Below, in pieces: positions 1 through 8,303 of a stretch of DNA of 64,000 nucleotides. Position 1 is the stretch's first letter; every line of letters begins with the position of its first letter. The stretch is from Chryseobacterium sp. BLS98 (lineage in GTDB: Bacteria > Bacteroidota > Bacteroidia > Flavobacteriales > Weeksellaceae), in assembly GCF_001045445.1 (NCBI RefSeq), contig NZ_LFNF01000004.1, positions 124,001 to 188,000 of the forward strand, in the 5' to 3' direction. The position numbers and the translations under genes are program-made. The notes below the pieces were generated by a model that saw only the letters and a program-made list of their open reading frames with translations, made no database searches and was not told the origin of the DNA.

Positions 1-396
1 GAAGAAGAATTCAAAGCTAACCAGGAAAAAATGGTGGAAAACCTTAAATCTGGAATGCAGAAAACTGAATCCGGATTATATTACAAAATCACTAAAACAG
101 TTGCAGGAGGAAAAGCTCCTAAAGCCGGTGACAATGTATCTGTACACTATGCAGGTAAATTAATCGACGGGACAGAATTCGATTCTTCATTCAAAAGAAA
201 CGAGCCTATCGAAATTCCAATCGGAATGGGAAGAGTGATCAAAGGATGGGATGAAGGTATCCTGTTATTAAAAGAAGGTGAAACTGCTACATTACTGATT
301 CCGCCGGCAATGGCTTACGGAGAAAGAGGAGCAGGAGGTGTTATTCCGCCAAATGCATGGTTAGTTTTCGATGTTGAGCTTGTGAAAGTGCAGTAA
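1..396 (+). CDS. FKBP-type peptidyl-prolyl cis-trans isomerase (5' partial)
   Basis: This is the C-terminal part of an FKBP-family prolyl isomerase, which speeds folding by flipping Xaa-Pro bonds. The frame is open through base 1 with no stop, so the true start lies outside the window and the ATG at 31 is probably internal. The FKBP domain fills the visible part: VSVHYAGKLIDGTEFDSS, then GRVIKGWDEGILLLKEGE with the pocket Trp, then AYGERGAGGVIPPN and the closing strand LVFDVELVKV. The charged stretch before it (EEEFKANQEKMVEN) looks like the helical linker seen in longer periplasmic FKBPs. A hairpin terminator follows directly, so this is the last gene of its unit. The family call is secure; the location in the cell cannot be judged without the N-terminus. 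Confidence 0.93.
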   Translation, partial: EEEFKANQEKMVENLKSGMQKTESGLYYKITKTVAGGKAPKAGDNVSVHYAGKLIDGTEFDSSFKRNEPIEIPIGMGRVIKGWDEGILLLKEGETATLLIPPAMAYGERGAGGVIPPNAWLVFDVELVKVQ

Positions 397-416
397 TTGA
401 ATTTTAAAATATATTG

Positions 417-442
417 AAGCCGTCCGCGAGGATGGCTTTTTT
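417..442 (+). terminator. Rho-independent terminator after FKBP gene
   Basis: The hairpin AGCCGTCC-gcga-GGATGGCT (one G-T pair) is followed by a run of six T. It lies about 20 bases after the FKBP stop codon. Confidence 0.8.
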
Positions 443-536
443 ATTATTGAAATTAATAGAATAAAAGTTGTATAAATAATAAAAACAGATATTTCTATTT
501 TAGCGCAAATTCCCTATTTTCGTGTAAATTATCCAC

Positions 537-1703
537 ATGAAAAAAGTCCTCTACACCCTTCTCATTCTATCCACAGCCACTCTTTCCGCCCAGGGAAAGA
601 AGTTCTTCAAAAGCGGTGAGGTTAATCTTCAGAATCCTGTAGAAAAAATCAATCTGAGATTTGCTAATGACCTGCCTTTTGTACAGGTAAGCATTAACGG
701 GAAAACTTATAATTTTTTATTTGATACAGGAGCACCTACAGTAATTTCTACAGCAGTATACACTGAGCTGGGTCTGGAAAAAAAGCATACAGCTAAAGTA
801 AAGGATTCCCAGAAAAACAAACAGGAGCAGATTTTTACTATTCTGCCGGAAATGATTGTTGATCACGCTGTCTTTAAAAATGTAGGGGCAATAGTAATGG
901 ACTTCAGTGTTTCTGAACTAAGCTGTTTCAAAATTGACGGTATTATCGGGGCCAACCAAATGGCAAAACTTTCCTGGAAAGTTAATTATGCAGAGAACTC
1001 ACTTGAAGCTTCAAAAGATCTGGCTCAATTTAATCCTGCAGAATATGATATTGTTATTCCTTTCAGTCCGAGACCACAGAAAACTCCCGTTGTGGAAACT
1101 GATCTGCAGGGCAAAAAAATAGATCTTACGTTCGATACAGGATTTTCTGGAAGGCTGAAGGTCACAGACGCTGCATATGACGCGCAAAAGGCATTAAAGA
1201 GTATAGAAATCTATGGAACCAACTCCGTGGGTGCTTACGGGGCAGGAAAACCTTTACCGGGATATATTTTCAGAACACCTGCTCTGTCATTGGGAAACAA
1301 AAGCTTCGCAAATGAAATAATTGCCACCGGAAATGCAAGCCTGATCGGAAATGATTTCTTTAAAAATTTTATTTTCATCCTCGATTGGTCCGAAAACAAA
1401 ATCTATATGAAACAGATAAAAAATGAACCCGCTAAACTGGAATCTTTCGGCTTCGGGTATCGTTTTATAGACTCAAAACCAACCGTAGCTTTTGTATTTC
1501 AGGAAGAAAATTTCCCGCTAAAGGTGGGAGATGCTATTATCAGTATCAATAACGTAAACCTGGACAGCCTTGATAAAGACGGTGCCTGCCATTATTTTAT
1601 CAATAGAGTGGAAAACGGGCAGAAATCAATTGATCTAAAGATCAGGAGAGATGGAAAGGAAATGGAGGTGAGGCTTGAAAAGAAGGAGTTTTTAAAAGTT
1701 TGA
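537..1703 (+). CDS. Secreted retropepsin-like aspartyl protease with C-terminal PDZ domain
   Basis: Predicted periplasmic or exported aspartyl protease of 388 residues. An N-terminal signal peptide (MKKVLYTLLILSTATLSAQG) is followed by two retropepsin-like halves, each with a catalytic DTG: FLFDTGAPTVIS near residue 63 and LTFDTGFSGRLKV near residue 200. The two triads in one chain suggest a pepsin-like intramolecular pair. The last ~85 residues (from FGFGYRFIDSKPTVAFVF) resemble a PDZ domain, including the KVGDAIISINN strand typical of PDZ binding grooves. Clan AA proteases with a PDZ tail are common in Bacteroidota, but their substrates are mostly unknown. The gene stands alone between the FKBP terminator and a convergent small gene. 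The domain call is firm; the biological role is not known. Confidence 0.85.
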   Translation: MKKVLYTLLILSTATLSAQGKKFFKSGEVNLQNPVEKINLRFANDLPFVQVSINGKTYNFLFDTGAPTVISTAVYTELGLEKKHTAKVKDSQKNKQEQIFTILPEMIVDHAVFKNVGAIVMDFSVSELSCFKIDGIIGANQMAKLSWKVNYAENSLEASKDLAQFNPAEYDIVIPFSPRPQKTPVVETDLQGKKIDLTFDTGFSGRLKVTDAAYDAQKALKSIEIYGTNSVGAYGAGKPLPGYIFRTPALSLGNKSFANEIIATGNASLIGNDFFKNFIFILDWSENKIYMKQIKNEPAKLESFGFGYRFIDSKPTVAFVFQEENFPLKVGDAIISINNVNLDSLDKDGACHYFINRVENGQKSIDLKIRRDGKEMEVRLEKKEFLKV

Positions 1704-1748
1704 GTGTTTTAGAGAGTAGTGTTTAAGGGTATTGACCATAAGATAGTA

Positions 1749-1779
1749 AAAAAGCCATTCAATAGACTTGAACGGCTTT
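1749..1779 (-). terminator. Hairpin terminator between convergent genes
   Basis: Near-perfect stem AAAGCC-a-TTCAA / TTGAA-c-GGCTTT around a 5-base loop. The T run (GGCTTTTTTAC) is on the minus strand, so it mainly serves the leftward small membrane protein gene and may also stop rightward transcripts. Confidence 0.75.
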
Positions 1780-1800
1780 CTAGTAAAGTAGAAATTAAAG

Positions 1801-2064
1801 TTATATGTTTCTTGATTTCTTGCTCATATAAGAAGAATTCATTCTTCCGGTAAGGGAACTGATAAATACAATTCCAAAGCCGATATACGCTGCAAACGCA
1901 GTCAGATATACTATTAAGCTGTTAAAATCAGGTTTTGAGGCGTATGCAAAATACACCAATACGGAAAAAACGGCAAAACTGATCAGCAGCATCACGCTCC
2001 AGATATTCATTTTTGCGGCATCTTCATTTCTCTTAAAAATCATTTCAAAAAAGTCTCGCATCAT
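1801..2064 (-). CDS. Small two-helix membrane protein, unknown function
   Basis: An 87-residue protein that I do not recognise. It has a short charged N-terminus (MMRDFFEMIFKRNEDAAKMN) and two hydrophobic segments, about residues 21-42 (WSVMLLISFAVFSVLVYFAYA) and 49-71 (SLIVYLTAFAAYIGFGIVFISS), then a basic tail ending KKSRNI. This predicts an inner-membrane hairpin protein with both ends in the cytoplasm. It has no enzymatic motif. It is transcribed alone towards the aspartyl protease and has its own terminator. Coding status is supported by a good ATG, a membrane-protein composition and a terminator just after the stop. Confidence 0.65.
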   Translation of the reverse strand: MMRDFFEMIFKRNEDAAKMNIWSVMLLISFAVFSVLVYFAYASKPDFNSLIVYLTAFAAYIGFGIVFISSLTGRMNSSYMSKKSRNI

Positions 2065-2242
2065 TAATCACTTTTTAAGGGTTATACATCTGTTTTCCGT
2101 TCTTCTATAGAACGGTCCGGAATCATTTTCCGCTATCATTAATAGTACATAGATCATAGTTAAACTTGGCTAAGGTTATGATCTTATGGCCTTTTGATTC
2201 TTTTACATAAGGGTATGCTTTAAGCTGCCCGGAAAGTTTTAA

Positions 2243-2449
2243 TTAAAAAACAGTATTGAATTCCGGAAGGAATTCATGAGCTTTATGACACCGTACACAA
2301 TCATCATCGTAAATGGAATTGATAAGAGGATTATCTTTTCCGATGCATACGGTATCTAAAGAAAAAGGACCATATAAAATATATACCAATCCTATCCGGC
2401 TCAGCAGAAACTGAAGTTTCCGCAGTAACCTTTTCTCATCGTCTGTGTT
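2243..2449 (-). pseudogene. Frameshifted mini-gene with a CxxCH motif
   Basis: Between stops, this frame reads about 69 codons ending LINSIYDDDCVRCHKAHEF and then LPEFNTVF. It contains a haem-type CxxCH (CVRCH) and an upstream hydrophobic stretch (LLSRIGLVYILYGPF), but no in-frame ATG. An ATG in the next frame (about 2434-2436) starts MRKGYC and soon hits a stop. Adding one A to the AAAA run right after that ATG would join it to this frame as MRKRLLRKLQFLLSRIGLVY, a plausible basic, hydrophobic N-terminus of an exported protein of about 66 residues. It is therefore either a broken small gene or a homopolymer sequencing error. A start at a TTG within the frame is a third option. The function is unknown. 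Confidence 0.45.
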
Positions 2450-2452
2450 TTA

Positions 2453-2656
2453 AATAATTTTTTTTCAATGATTTAGCTTGCGAATTTCATGCCAAAGTGA
2501 TTTTTTTAGCGTATTTTTCCCGTTAAGTAACTTTAAATTCAGATTTCGGTGATCCTCTCAAAATCTTTACTGTGATAGAAAAATTTGCTTTAAAATATAT
2601 AAAAGAAAATTTAAAAACTTACTGAATCAACCTATTTTCAGTTTCGGGCTCAGTAT
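2453..2656. other. AT-rich intergenic stretch, no gene seen
   Basis: No open frame with a credible start and no strong hairpin was found on either strand. The stretch separates the CxxCH remnant from the REP-like repeat. Confidence 0.5.
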
Positions 2657-2705
2657 TCCCCTCCTCCGGAGGGGTGGCAAATCAAAGATTTGACGGGGTG
2701 GTTCC
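2657..2705. repeat. REP-like intergenic repeat element
   Basis: Two nested palindromes lie side by side: CCCCTCC-tcc-GGAGGGG and CAAATC-aaa-GATTTG, followed by ACGGGGTGGTT. The GC-rich first stem stands out from the AT-rich surroundings. Elements of this pattern are, from general knowledge, scattered between genes in flavobacterial genomes. Only one copy is seen in this window. Confidence 0.55.
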
Positions 2706-2746
2706 ACTAGCCAGAAAAATCGTCCTATCAACGCAGCAACAAAAAA

Positions 2747-2809
2747 GTCAACAAGTTAATTCCAGAAGCGTACAACTGTACATAGCTTCATCAGAATTAA
2801 CTTGTTGAC
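2747..2809 (-). terminator. Long hairpin terminator of the M28 peptidase operon
   Basis: Perfect 16-base arms (2747-2762 and 2794-2809; arm GTCAACAAGTTAATTC) flank a 31-base loop. The loop itself holds a small hairpin, GTACA-ac-TGTAC. On the minus strand the stem runs straight into TTTTTT. It lies 66 bases beyond the stop of the last M28 gene. The stem is unusually long and AT-rich for an intrinsic terminator. Confidence 0.7.
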
Positions 2810-2874
2810 GAAATCTTTGCCTCCTAAAGTCAAAGATATTGTGTATAAAACTTTGCGTTAAAGAAACTAAGAAT

Positions 2875-4233
2875 CTACCAATTCTTATCAATCATATAAA
2901 TAAGCTGGGTCATAGCGGTAGCCCCCAAAAGAAGCTCCCTTCTGTTCACTTTATCAAATGTGTCTTCCTCTGTATGGTGAATATCAAAATATCTCTGGGA
3001 ATCCGGCACCAGCTCTGCCGTAGGAACACCCATGTCATGAAGAGGATAAATGTCTGTACCTGAATATTTCCCTTCAAAATTGTAAACTCCATAGGGTAAA
3101 AATAGACCGGCCCAGCTTTTAATGCGGTTTCTCTTTTCATCATCCATTTCCAGAGCAATTCCTCTCGGGGCAAAACCGCCGGCATCGGATTCTATGGCAA
3201 AAAGATGCTTTTCGTTCTTTTCCTTGGCCGTTTTCCCATATTGAATGCCTCCTTTTACGCCGTTTTCTTCATTGGCAAAGCAAACGACCCTGATCGTATG
3301 ATTATTTTGAATTCCTAATTTTTTAAATGTTCTTAAAACCTCAATACTCTGTACAATTCCTGCTCCGTCGTCATGAGCGCCTTCACCCACATCCCATGAA
3401 TCGAGATGCCCGCCAACTACAATCACACTTTGATCTTTTCTGCCTGTGATTTCACCAATGACAGAGTGGGAGAGCTTTTCACCTTTCATCCCGCAGTTGG
3501 AATTAAGCTTTGCAGCGACTTTCTGAGTCTTTAAAAGCGCTTCAAGTTCATCCGCAGTGGTAGCCCCGATGGCTACGGCCGGAATTTTTGAAGCCTTATC
3601 TTCATAACGCATGGCTCCGGTATGCGGAACATCGTCAAAGGCGGAAGAAAGGGATCTTATGATGGCAAATTTACCTCCTTTTTTAGCCGTTAATGCAGCG
3701 GCCGTTACCCTGTATTTTGCAGCGTCGCTGTAGCCTCTGAATGTTTCTACAAAAGACTGACTGAAAGGGTAGTTAAAGAATACGATCTTATCCTTTACTT
3801 GATCTGCCGGAAGTCTATCATATTCTTCCATCGATTTTACAATAATGATCTCGCCGGAAACATCTTTTCCGCCTGTACCTTCAGAATTTCCGAGAGAAAG
3901 CATTTTCAGGTTCTTCCATTTGCCATCAGAGGTTTTGATCTGCAGGGATTCTTTTCCGCGGGTCCAGACAGGAACCATTACTTCCTGAAGCCAGACTTTA
4001 TCGGCACCGGCTTCGCGAAGCTTCTGTTCTGCCCATTTTACAGATTTTTCATAAGCCGGAGAGCCACTTAAGCGGTGGCCGATATTTTTAGTTAAATCTT
4101 TAAGGTCTGTATAGCCTTTTCCGTTGTTCAGGATTTCTGTGGAAATTTTGCTGAACTGGACGGAATCTTCTTTGGACTGGCCAAAAGCAGCCATTCCCAG
4201 GAATAATAATGAAGTTCCAATTATCTTTTTCAT
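2875..4233 (-). CDS. Secreted M28 family peptidase (carboxypeptidase Q-like), copy A
   Basis: Predicted exported zinc peptidase of 452 residues, last gene of a three-paralogue operon. The signal peptide is MKKIIGTSLLFLGMAAFGQS. The M28 dizinc site is intact: His276 in GGHLDSWD, the bridging Asp in GAHDDGAG (about 288-289), the general base and ligand Glu322-Glu323 in ANEENG, Asp350 in ESDAGG, and His in FDIHHTEED (about 419-420). GGHLDSWD and the inserted PA-like region (about 110-240) place it near human carboxypeptidase Q, which removes residues from dipeptides or peptide N-termini. It starts 3 bases after the stop of copy B, so the two are probably translationally coupled. It is very similar to copy B along its whole length, including the shared C-terminus LIYMIDKNW, which points to recent tandem duplication. 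Confidence 0.9.
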   Translation of the reverse strand: MKKIIGTSLLFLGMAAFGQSKEDSVQFSKISTEILNNGKGYTDLKDLTKNIGHRLSGSPAYEKSVKWAEQKLREAGADKVWLQEVMVPVWTRGKESLQIKTSDGKWKNLKMLSLGNSEGTGGKDVSGEIIIVKSMEEYDRLPADQVKDKIVFFNYPFSQSFVETFRGYSDAAKYRVTAAALTAKKGGKFAIIRSLSSAFDDVPHTGAMRYEDKASKIPAVAIGATTADELEALLKTQKVAAKLNSNCGMKGEKLSHSVIGEITGRKDQSVIVVGGHLDSWDVGEGAHDDGAGIVQSIEVLRTFKKLGIQNNHTIRVVCFANEENGVKGGIQYGKTAKEKNEKHLFAIESDAGGFAPRGIALEMDDEKRNRIKSWAGLFLPYGVYNFEGKYSGTDIYPLHDMGVPTAELVPDSQRYFDIHHTEEDTFDKVNRRELLLGATAMTQLIYMIDKNW

Positions 4234-4236
4234 AGT

Positions 4237-5595
4237 TTACCAATTTTTATCAATCATATAAATAAGCTGTGTCATTACCGCTGCACCGAGAAGCAATTCT
4301 CTGCGGTTGACTTTTTCAAAAGTATCTTCTTCTGTATGGTGAATGTCGAAATAACGTTGCGGATCAGGAACCAGTTCTGCGGTAGGAACACCCATTTCAT
4401 GCAGCGGAGCAATATCCGACCCTGAATATTTGCCTTCAAAATTGTATACTCCGTAAGGCAGGAAGAGATTCACCCAGCTTTTGATCTGGTTTCTGTTTTT
4501 ATCATCCATTTCCAGGGAAATACCTCTTGGAGAGAAGCCTCCGGCATCTGTTTCTATAGCGAAAATATGCTTCTCATTCTTTTCTTTCGCTGTTTTTCCA
4601 TATTGCTTTCCGCCTTTGGTTCCGTTTTCTTCATTGGCAAAACAAACAGCCCTGATGGTATGGTTATTTTTAATTCCAAGTTTTTTAAATGTTCTCAGAA
4701 CTTCAATACTCTGTACGATTCCGGCACCGTCATCATGAGCACCTTCACCTACATCCCATGAATCCAGATGGCCACCGACAACGATTACGCTCTGATCCGT
4801 TTTTCCGGTAATCTCACCAATCACGGAATGGGAGAGCTTTTCACCTTTCATCCCACAGTTGGAATTGAGCTTTGCTGTAATTTTTTTGTTTTTTAATAAT
4901 GCTTCCAGTTCATCTGCGGTTGTATTTCCGATAGTCACTGCAGGTACTTTGGAAACGTTGTCGTCATATCGCATATTGCCTGTATGGGGAACATCATCAA
5001 AAGCGGAAGACAGAGATCTGATGATGGCAAATTTACCTCCTTTCTGGGCAGTCAGATTAGCTGCAGAACGTCTGTATGCTCCTGCTTCCCTGTAAGCAAT
5101 AAAAGTCTGTATATATGACTGATTAAAAGGGTAGTTAAAGAATACGATCTTATCCTTTACTTGATCTGCCGTAAGCTTATCATATTCCTCTAATGATCTC
5201 ACCATAATAATCTCGCCGGAGACATCTTTTCCTCCTGTTCCTTCAGAATTTCCGAGAGAAAGCATTTTAAGTTTTTTCCATTGTCCGTCTGCGGTTTTAA
5301 TCTGCAGGGATTCTTTTCCCCTTACCCAGACCGGAATCATTACTTCCTGCAGCCAAACCTTATCCGCCCCGGCTTCCCGAAGCTTCTGTTCTGCCCATTT
5401 CACAGATTTTTCATAGGCTTCGGTACCGCTTAAACGGTTTCCGATGTTTTTGGTAAGGTCTTTCAGTTCATTGTAAGCTTTCCCGTTATTCAGTATTTCC
5501 GTAGAGATCTTGCTGAACTGTATCGAATCTTCTTTAGACTGCCCGAAAACAGTCATGCTTGCCATTAAAATTGAAAGGGTGATGGTCTTTTTCAT
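4237..5595 (-). CDS. Secreted M28 family peptidase (carboxypeptidase Q-like), copy B
   Basis: Middle gene of the M28 triplet, 452 residues from the preferred ATG at 5595. An earlier ATG at 5613 would add MIKTGK and overlap the upstream gene; the later start gives a clean signal peptide (MKKTITLSILMASMTVFGQS) and a 1-base gap to copy C. The complete catalytic set is present: GGHLDSWD, GAHDDGAG, ANEENG, ETDAGG and FDIHHTEED. It differs from copy A by scattered substitutions and has the same length and domain order, so these two are the youngest duplicates. They probably form a periplasmic or surface peptide-trimming system that supplies amino acids. The exact substrate cannot be read from the sequence. 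Confidence 0.9.
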   Translation of the reverse strand: MKKTITLSILMASMTVFGQSKEDSIQFSKISTEILNNGKAYNELKDLTKNIGNRLSGTEAYEKSVKWAEQKLREAGADKVWLQEVMIPVWVRGKESLQIKTADGQWKKLKMLSLGNSEGTGGKDVSGEIIMVRSLEEYDKLTADQVKDKIVFFNYPFNQSYIQTFIAYREAGAYRRSAANLTAQKGGKFAIIRSLSSAFDDVPHTGNMRYDDNVSKVPAVTIGNTTADELEALLKNKKITAKLNSNCGMKGEKLSHSVIGEITGKTDQSVIVVGGHLDSWDVGEGAHDDGAGIVQSIEVLRTFKKLGIKNNHTIRAVCFANEENGTKGGKQYGKTAKEKNEKHIFAIETDAGGFSPRGISLEMDDKNRNQIKSWVNLFLPYGVYNFEGKYSGSDIAPLHEMGVPTAELVPDPQRYFDIHHTEEDTFEKVNRRELLLGAAVMTQLIYMIDKNW

Positions 5596-5596
5596 T

Positions 5597-7000
5597 TTAC
5601 CAGTTTTTATCAATCATGAAAATAAGTTGTGTCATGGCGACTGCTCCCAAAAGAAGCTCTCTTTTGTTCACCTTATCGAAAGTATCCTGTTCGGAGTGGT
5701 GATAATCGAAGTATCTTTGGGTATCTACAACCAGTTCAGCTAAGGGGATATCCAGCTTTTTCAGCGGAGAAATATCCTGAATAGCTTCAGTCTGATCAAA
5801 ATCATAAATACCATAGGGAAGAAAATAATTCTTCCATTCGAAGATCTGTCTTCGTCTTTGTGGTGGCATATCTAATGAAAATCCTCTCGGAGAATATCCT
5901 CCTGCATCTGTTCCTAAAGCAAAAACATGCTTTTCTTCTTTCTTTTTTACATAGGCTGCATACATTTCGCGTCCTTGCCCGCCGTTTTCGCTGTTCGCAT
6001 ACAAAACCACCCTTATCGTATGATTATTTTCAATGCCAAGCGCTTTAAATGTCCTTAAAACTTCAATGCACTGTGCAACACCTGTTCCGTCGTCAATAGC
6101 ACCTTCACCGAAATCCCATGAGTCTAACTGAGCTCCTAAAACAATCACTTTAGAATCTTTTTTACCCTGAATTTCAGCAATAATATTCGGATTGGTAGTA
6201 TCGCCTTTTGATTGCGCGGTCATATTGAGCTTAGCAGTAACTTTCTGACTTTTTAATAGTTTTTCCAATTCATCAGCGGATTTTACTCCAATGGACAGGG
6301 CAGGAATTCTTATTTTGTCATCAGGCTCGTAATACACCATTTTTGCGTGTGGTGTATCGTCCATTGCGGTTGTTAAAGATCTTATAATTAGAGCTTTTGC
6401 TCCCGTCTTAGCAATCACGGAAGCGGAAATTAATTTAGATTTTGCAGTAATTAAATAAGAATCATTTGTATTAATGATCTTGGGATCCATCGGAAGATTA
6501 ACGAAAACAATTTTATCTTTCAATTGTTTAATGGACATGGCATTAAGCTCAGAAGTTGAACTGATTAAAACAATCTCCCCTGTAAGATCTTTTCCGCCTG
6601 TTCCTTCGGAATTCCCGAAAGACAGCATTCTGATATTGGTCCAATCTCCATTTGCTGCTTTTATCTGCAAAGATTCTTTTCCTCTTATCCAGACCGGGGC
6701 CTTGGCCTCCATTCGCCAGATCATATCAATGCCAATAGATTTAAGCTTTTTTTCAGTCCATTCCACCGCTTTCATATACCCGGGCGTTGCACTGAAGCGG
6801 GAGCCGATTCCTTTGGTAAGTTCGCCAAGATTTTCATAAGCGGTACCATTGGTCATCACTTCGTCGGAGATTCTTCTGAATTCATCATGGTAATTGAATT
6901 TAGCCACGGTTGTTTTTTTTACCGGTTTTTTCTGTGGCTTTTTTTGAGAAAATAAAAATCCACTCAAAAAGAGTGGAAGTATAATGAAGATTTTTTTCAT
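5597..7000 (-). CDS. M28 family peptidase paralogue, probably catalytically inactive (copy C)
   Basis: First gene of the M28 operon, 467 residues, with signal peptide MKKIFIILPLFLSGFLFSQ and a lysine/proline-rich linker (KKPQKKPVKK). The fold matches copies A and B, but two key positions have changed. The first zinc ligand His is Gln291 (GAQLDSWD; codon at 6128-6130), and the general-base Glu is Ser337 (ANSENG in place of ANEENG). The bridging Asp region (GAIDDGTG), second Glu338, Asp365 (GTDAGG) and the final His (FDYHHSEQD) remain. Loss of a zinc ligand and the general base predicts no peptidase activity, so it may be a binding or regulatory partner. The frame is intact and first in the operon, which argues against simple decay. 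It follows the DUF1015 gene by 55 bases. Confidence 0.88.
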   Translation of the reverse strand: MKKIFIILPLFLSGFLFSQKKPQKKPVKKTTVAKFNYHDEFRRISDEVMTNGTAYENLGELTKGIGSRFSATPGYMKAVEWTEKKLKSIGIDMIWRMEAKAPVWIRGKESLQIKAANGDWTNIRMLSFGNSEGTGGKDLTGEIVLISSTSELNAMSIKQLKDKIVFVNLPMDPKIINTNDSYLITAKSKLISASVIAKTGAKALIIRSLTTAMDDTPHAKMVYYEPDDKIRIPALSIGVKSADELEKLLKSQKVTAKLNMTAQSKGDTTNPNIIAEIQGKKDSKVIVLGAQLDSWDFGEGAIDDGTGVAQCIEVLRTFKALGIENNHTIRVVLYANSENGGQGREMYAAYVKKKEEKHVFALGTDAGGYSPRGFSLDMPPQRRRQIFEWKNYFLPYGIYDFDQTEAIQDISPLKKLDIPLAELVVDTQRYFDYHHSEQDTFDKVNKRELLLGAVAMTQLIFMIDKNW

Positions 7001-7055
7001 TTTTTATTTACCTTTCTTTTTCCGAAGATAAAAGTAGGGAAAATTTAGGAATTTA

Positions 7056-8300
7056 TTAAGGTTTCATATCATACATTAACAGGGCTGTAACCAGTTTCGG
7101 TTCAATGAATGTGCATTTTGGAGGCATACTGAGCTTAAGATCCGAAATTTTAATCATATCATTGAAACTCACCGGGTAAATTCCAAAGCCTACTTTACCT
7201 TCACCATCGTCTATTTTTTCCTTTAAAAAATTAATCCCCTGAATGTTGGACGTTCCTTTTACATAGGAAATTTTTTCAGAGCTGTCGGAATTTTCTATTT
7301 TCAGGATATTCTTGAAAATGTATTTGTCTAAAAGGTGATGGTCAAGGTTATCAAGGGACATTTCTGTGGAACGGAGGTCATGTTTTACGTGTAGGGAGTA
7401 AAATTTACTGTCCAGGTACATCGAAATGTGGAATTTCTGTGAAGGGAAATAAGGGGTCTCACCTTTTTCATGGATCAGGAAATACTGATCCAGTTCTTTT
7501 AAAAACTCTTCGCTGGAAAGTCCGTTAAGATCGGATAGTATTCTGTTGTAATCGTGGATCTTTATGGATTGGTTGGAAACGATGAAGCTGTACACAAAGT
7601 TATAAGCCTCAGTACCGTTATGCCTTTTATTCTTTTCTTTATGATGCTTTGCATTCAATGCTGTGGAACCGATCCTGTGGTGGCCATCGGCGATGTAGAA
7701 AGAATCAATCTGGTCAATAACTTCCTTAAACTGCTGAAGCTTCAGGCGGTTGTCTATTCTCCAGATTTTATGTCTGATCCCGATAGAATCAACATGGTTG
7801 AAAATAGGAACGTTCTTTTCCTCATGGTTCATCAGAAGCTCAATCTTGGAATTGGAAGGGTAGGTAAGCAGTACCGGTTCAGCCTGCAGGCTTACCTTAT
7901 CCAGATAATGGGCCAGTTTTTCCTTTTTCTGAGGAATGGTACTTTCATGTCTTTTAATCTTTCCGTTCCAGAAATCCTCAATGTTTGCTAATCCAAGCAA
8001 TCCTCTGAAAACCTGTTTGTTGGGATAAATTTGCTCATAAAGATAATAAGCAGAACTGTCCTGAACGAGTTTTTTCTCTTCAAGAAGTTCTTCAAATGTT
8101 GAACGGATCTTCCTTAAATTCCGGTCAATATCTTTAGATTTACTTACAACATAGGGTTTAATCATATTGATGTAAGTATTTTCAACTTGAGCTTTCTCTG
8201 CAATCTCCTCTTGAGTGAAATTGTCCAGAGGATGGGTAGGGAAAGTGCTCTCAAAGTCTTTATGAGGTCTTATTCCACGGAAAGGTTTAAAAACAGGCAT
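7056..8300 (-). CDS. DUF1015 family protein
   Basis: A 414-residue cytoplasmic protein of the DUF1015 family, opening with FKPFRGIRPHKDF and carrying the family signature ADGHHRIGSTA in its middle. The His-His motif looks like an active or metal site, but no activity has been settled for the family as far as I know. It starts 3 bases after the stop of serA, so the two are co-transcribed. The same neighbourhood (serC, serA, DUF1015) recurs across Bacteroidota, which suggests a role in serine or 2-oxoacid metabolism, perhaps clearing a side product. That role is inference from gene order. No signal peptide or membrane segment was seen. Confidence 0.85.
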   Translation of the reverse strand: MPVFKPFRGIRPHKDFESTFPTHPLDNFTQEEIAEKAQVENTYINMIKPYVVSKSKDIDRNLRKIRSTFEELLEEKKLVQDSSAYYLYEQIYPNKQVFRGLLGLANIEDFWNGKIKRHESTIPQKKEKLAHYLDKVSLQAEPVLLTYPSNSKIELLMNHEEKNVPIFNHVDSIGIRHKIWRIDNRLKLQQFKEVIDQIDSFYIADGHHRIGSTALNAKHHKEKNKRHNGTEAYNFVYSFIVSNQSIKIHDYNRILSDLNGLSSEEFLKELDQYFLIHEKGETPYFPSQKFHISMYLDSKFYSLHVKHDLRSTEMSLDNLDHHLLDKYIFKNILKIENSDSSEKISYVKGTSNIQGINFLKEKIDDGEGKVGFGIYPVSFNDMIKISDLKLSMPPKCTFIEPKLVTALLMYDMKP

Positions 8301-8303
8301 AGT

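Noticed and set aside
6474-6839. Long antisense frames over the M28, DUF1015, VgrG and other genes
   Set aside because: These follow from codon bias on the opposite strand; they lack domains, starts with context, and independent promoters.
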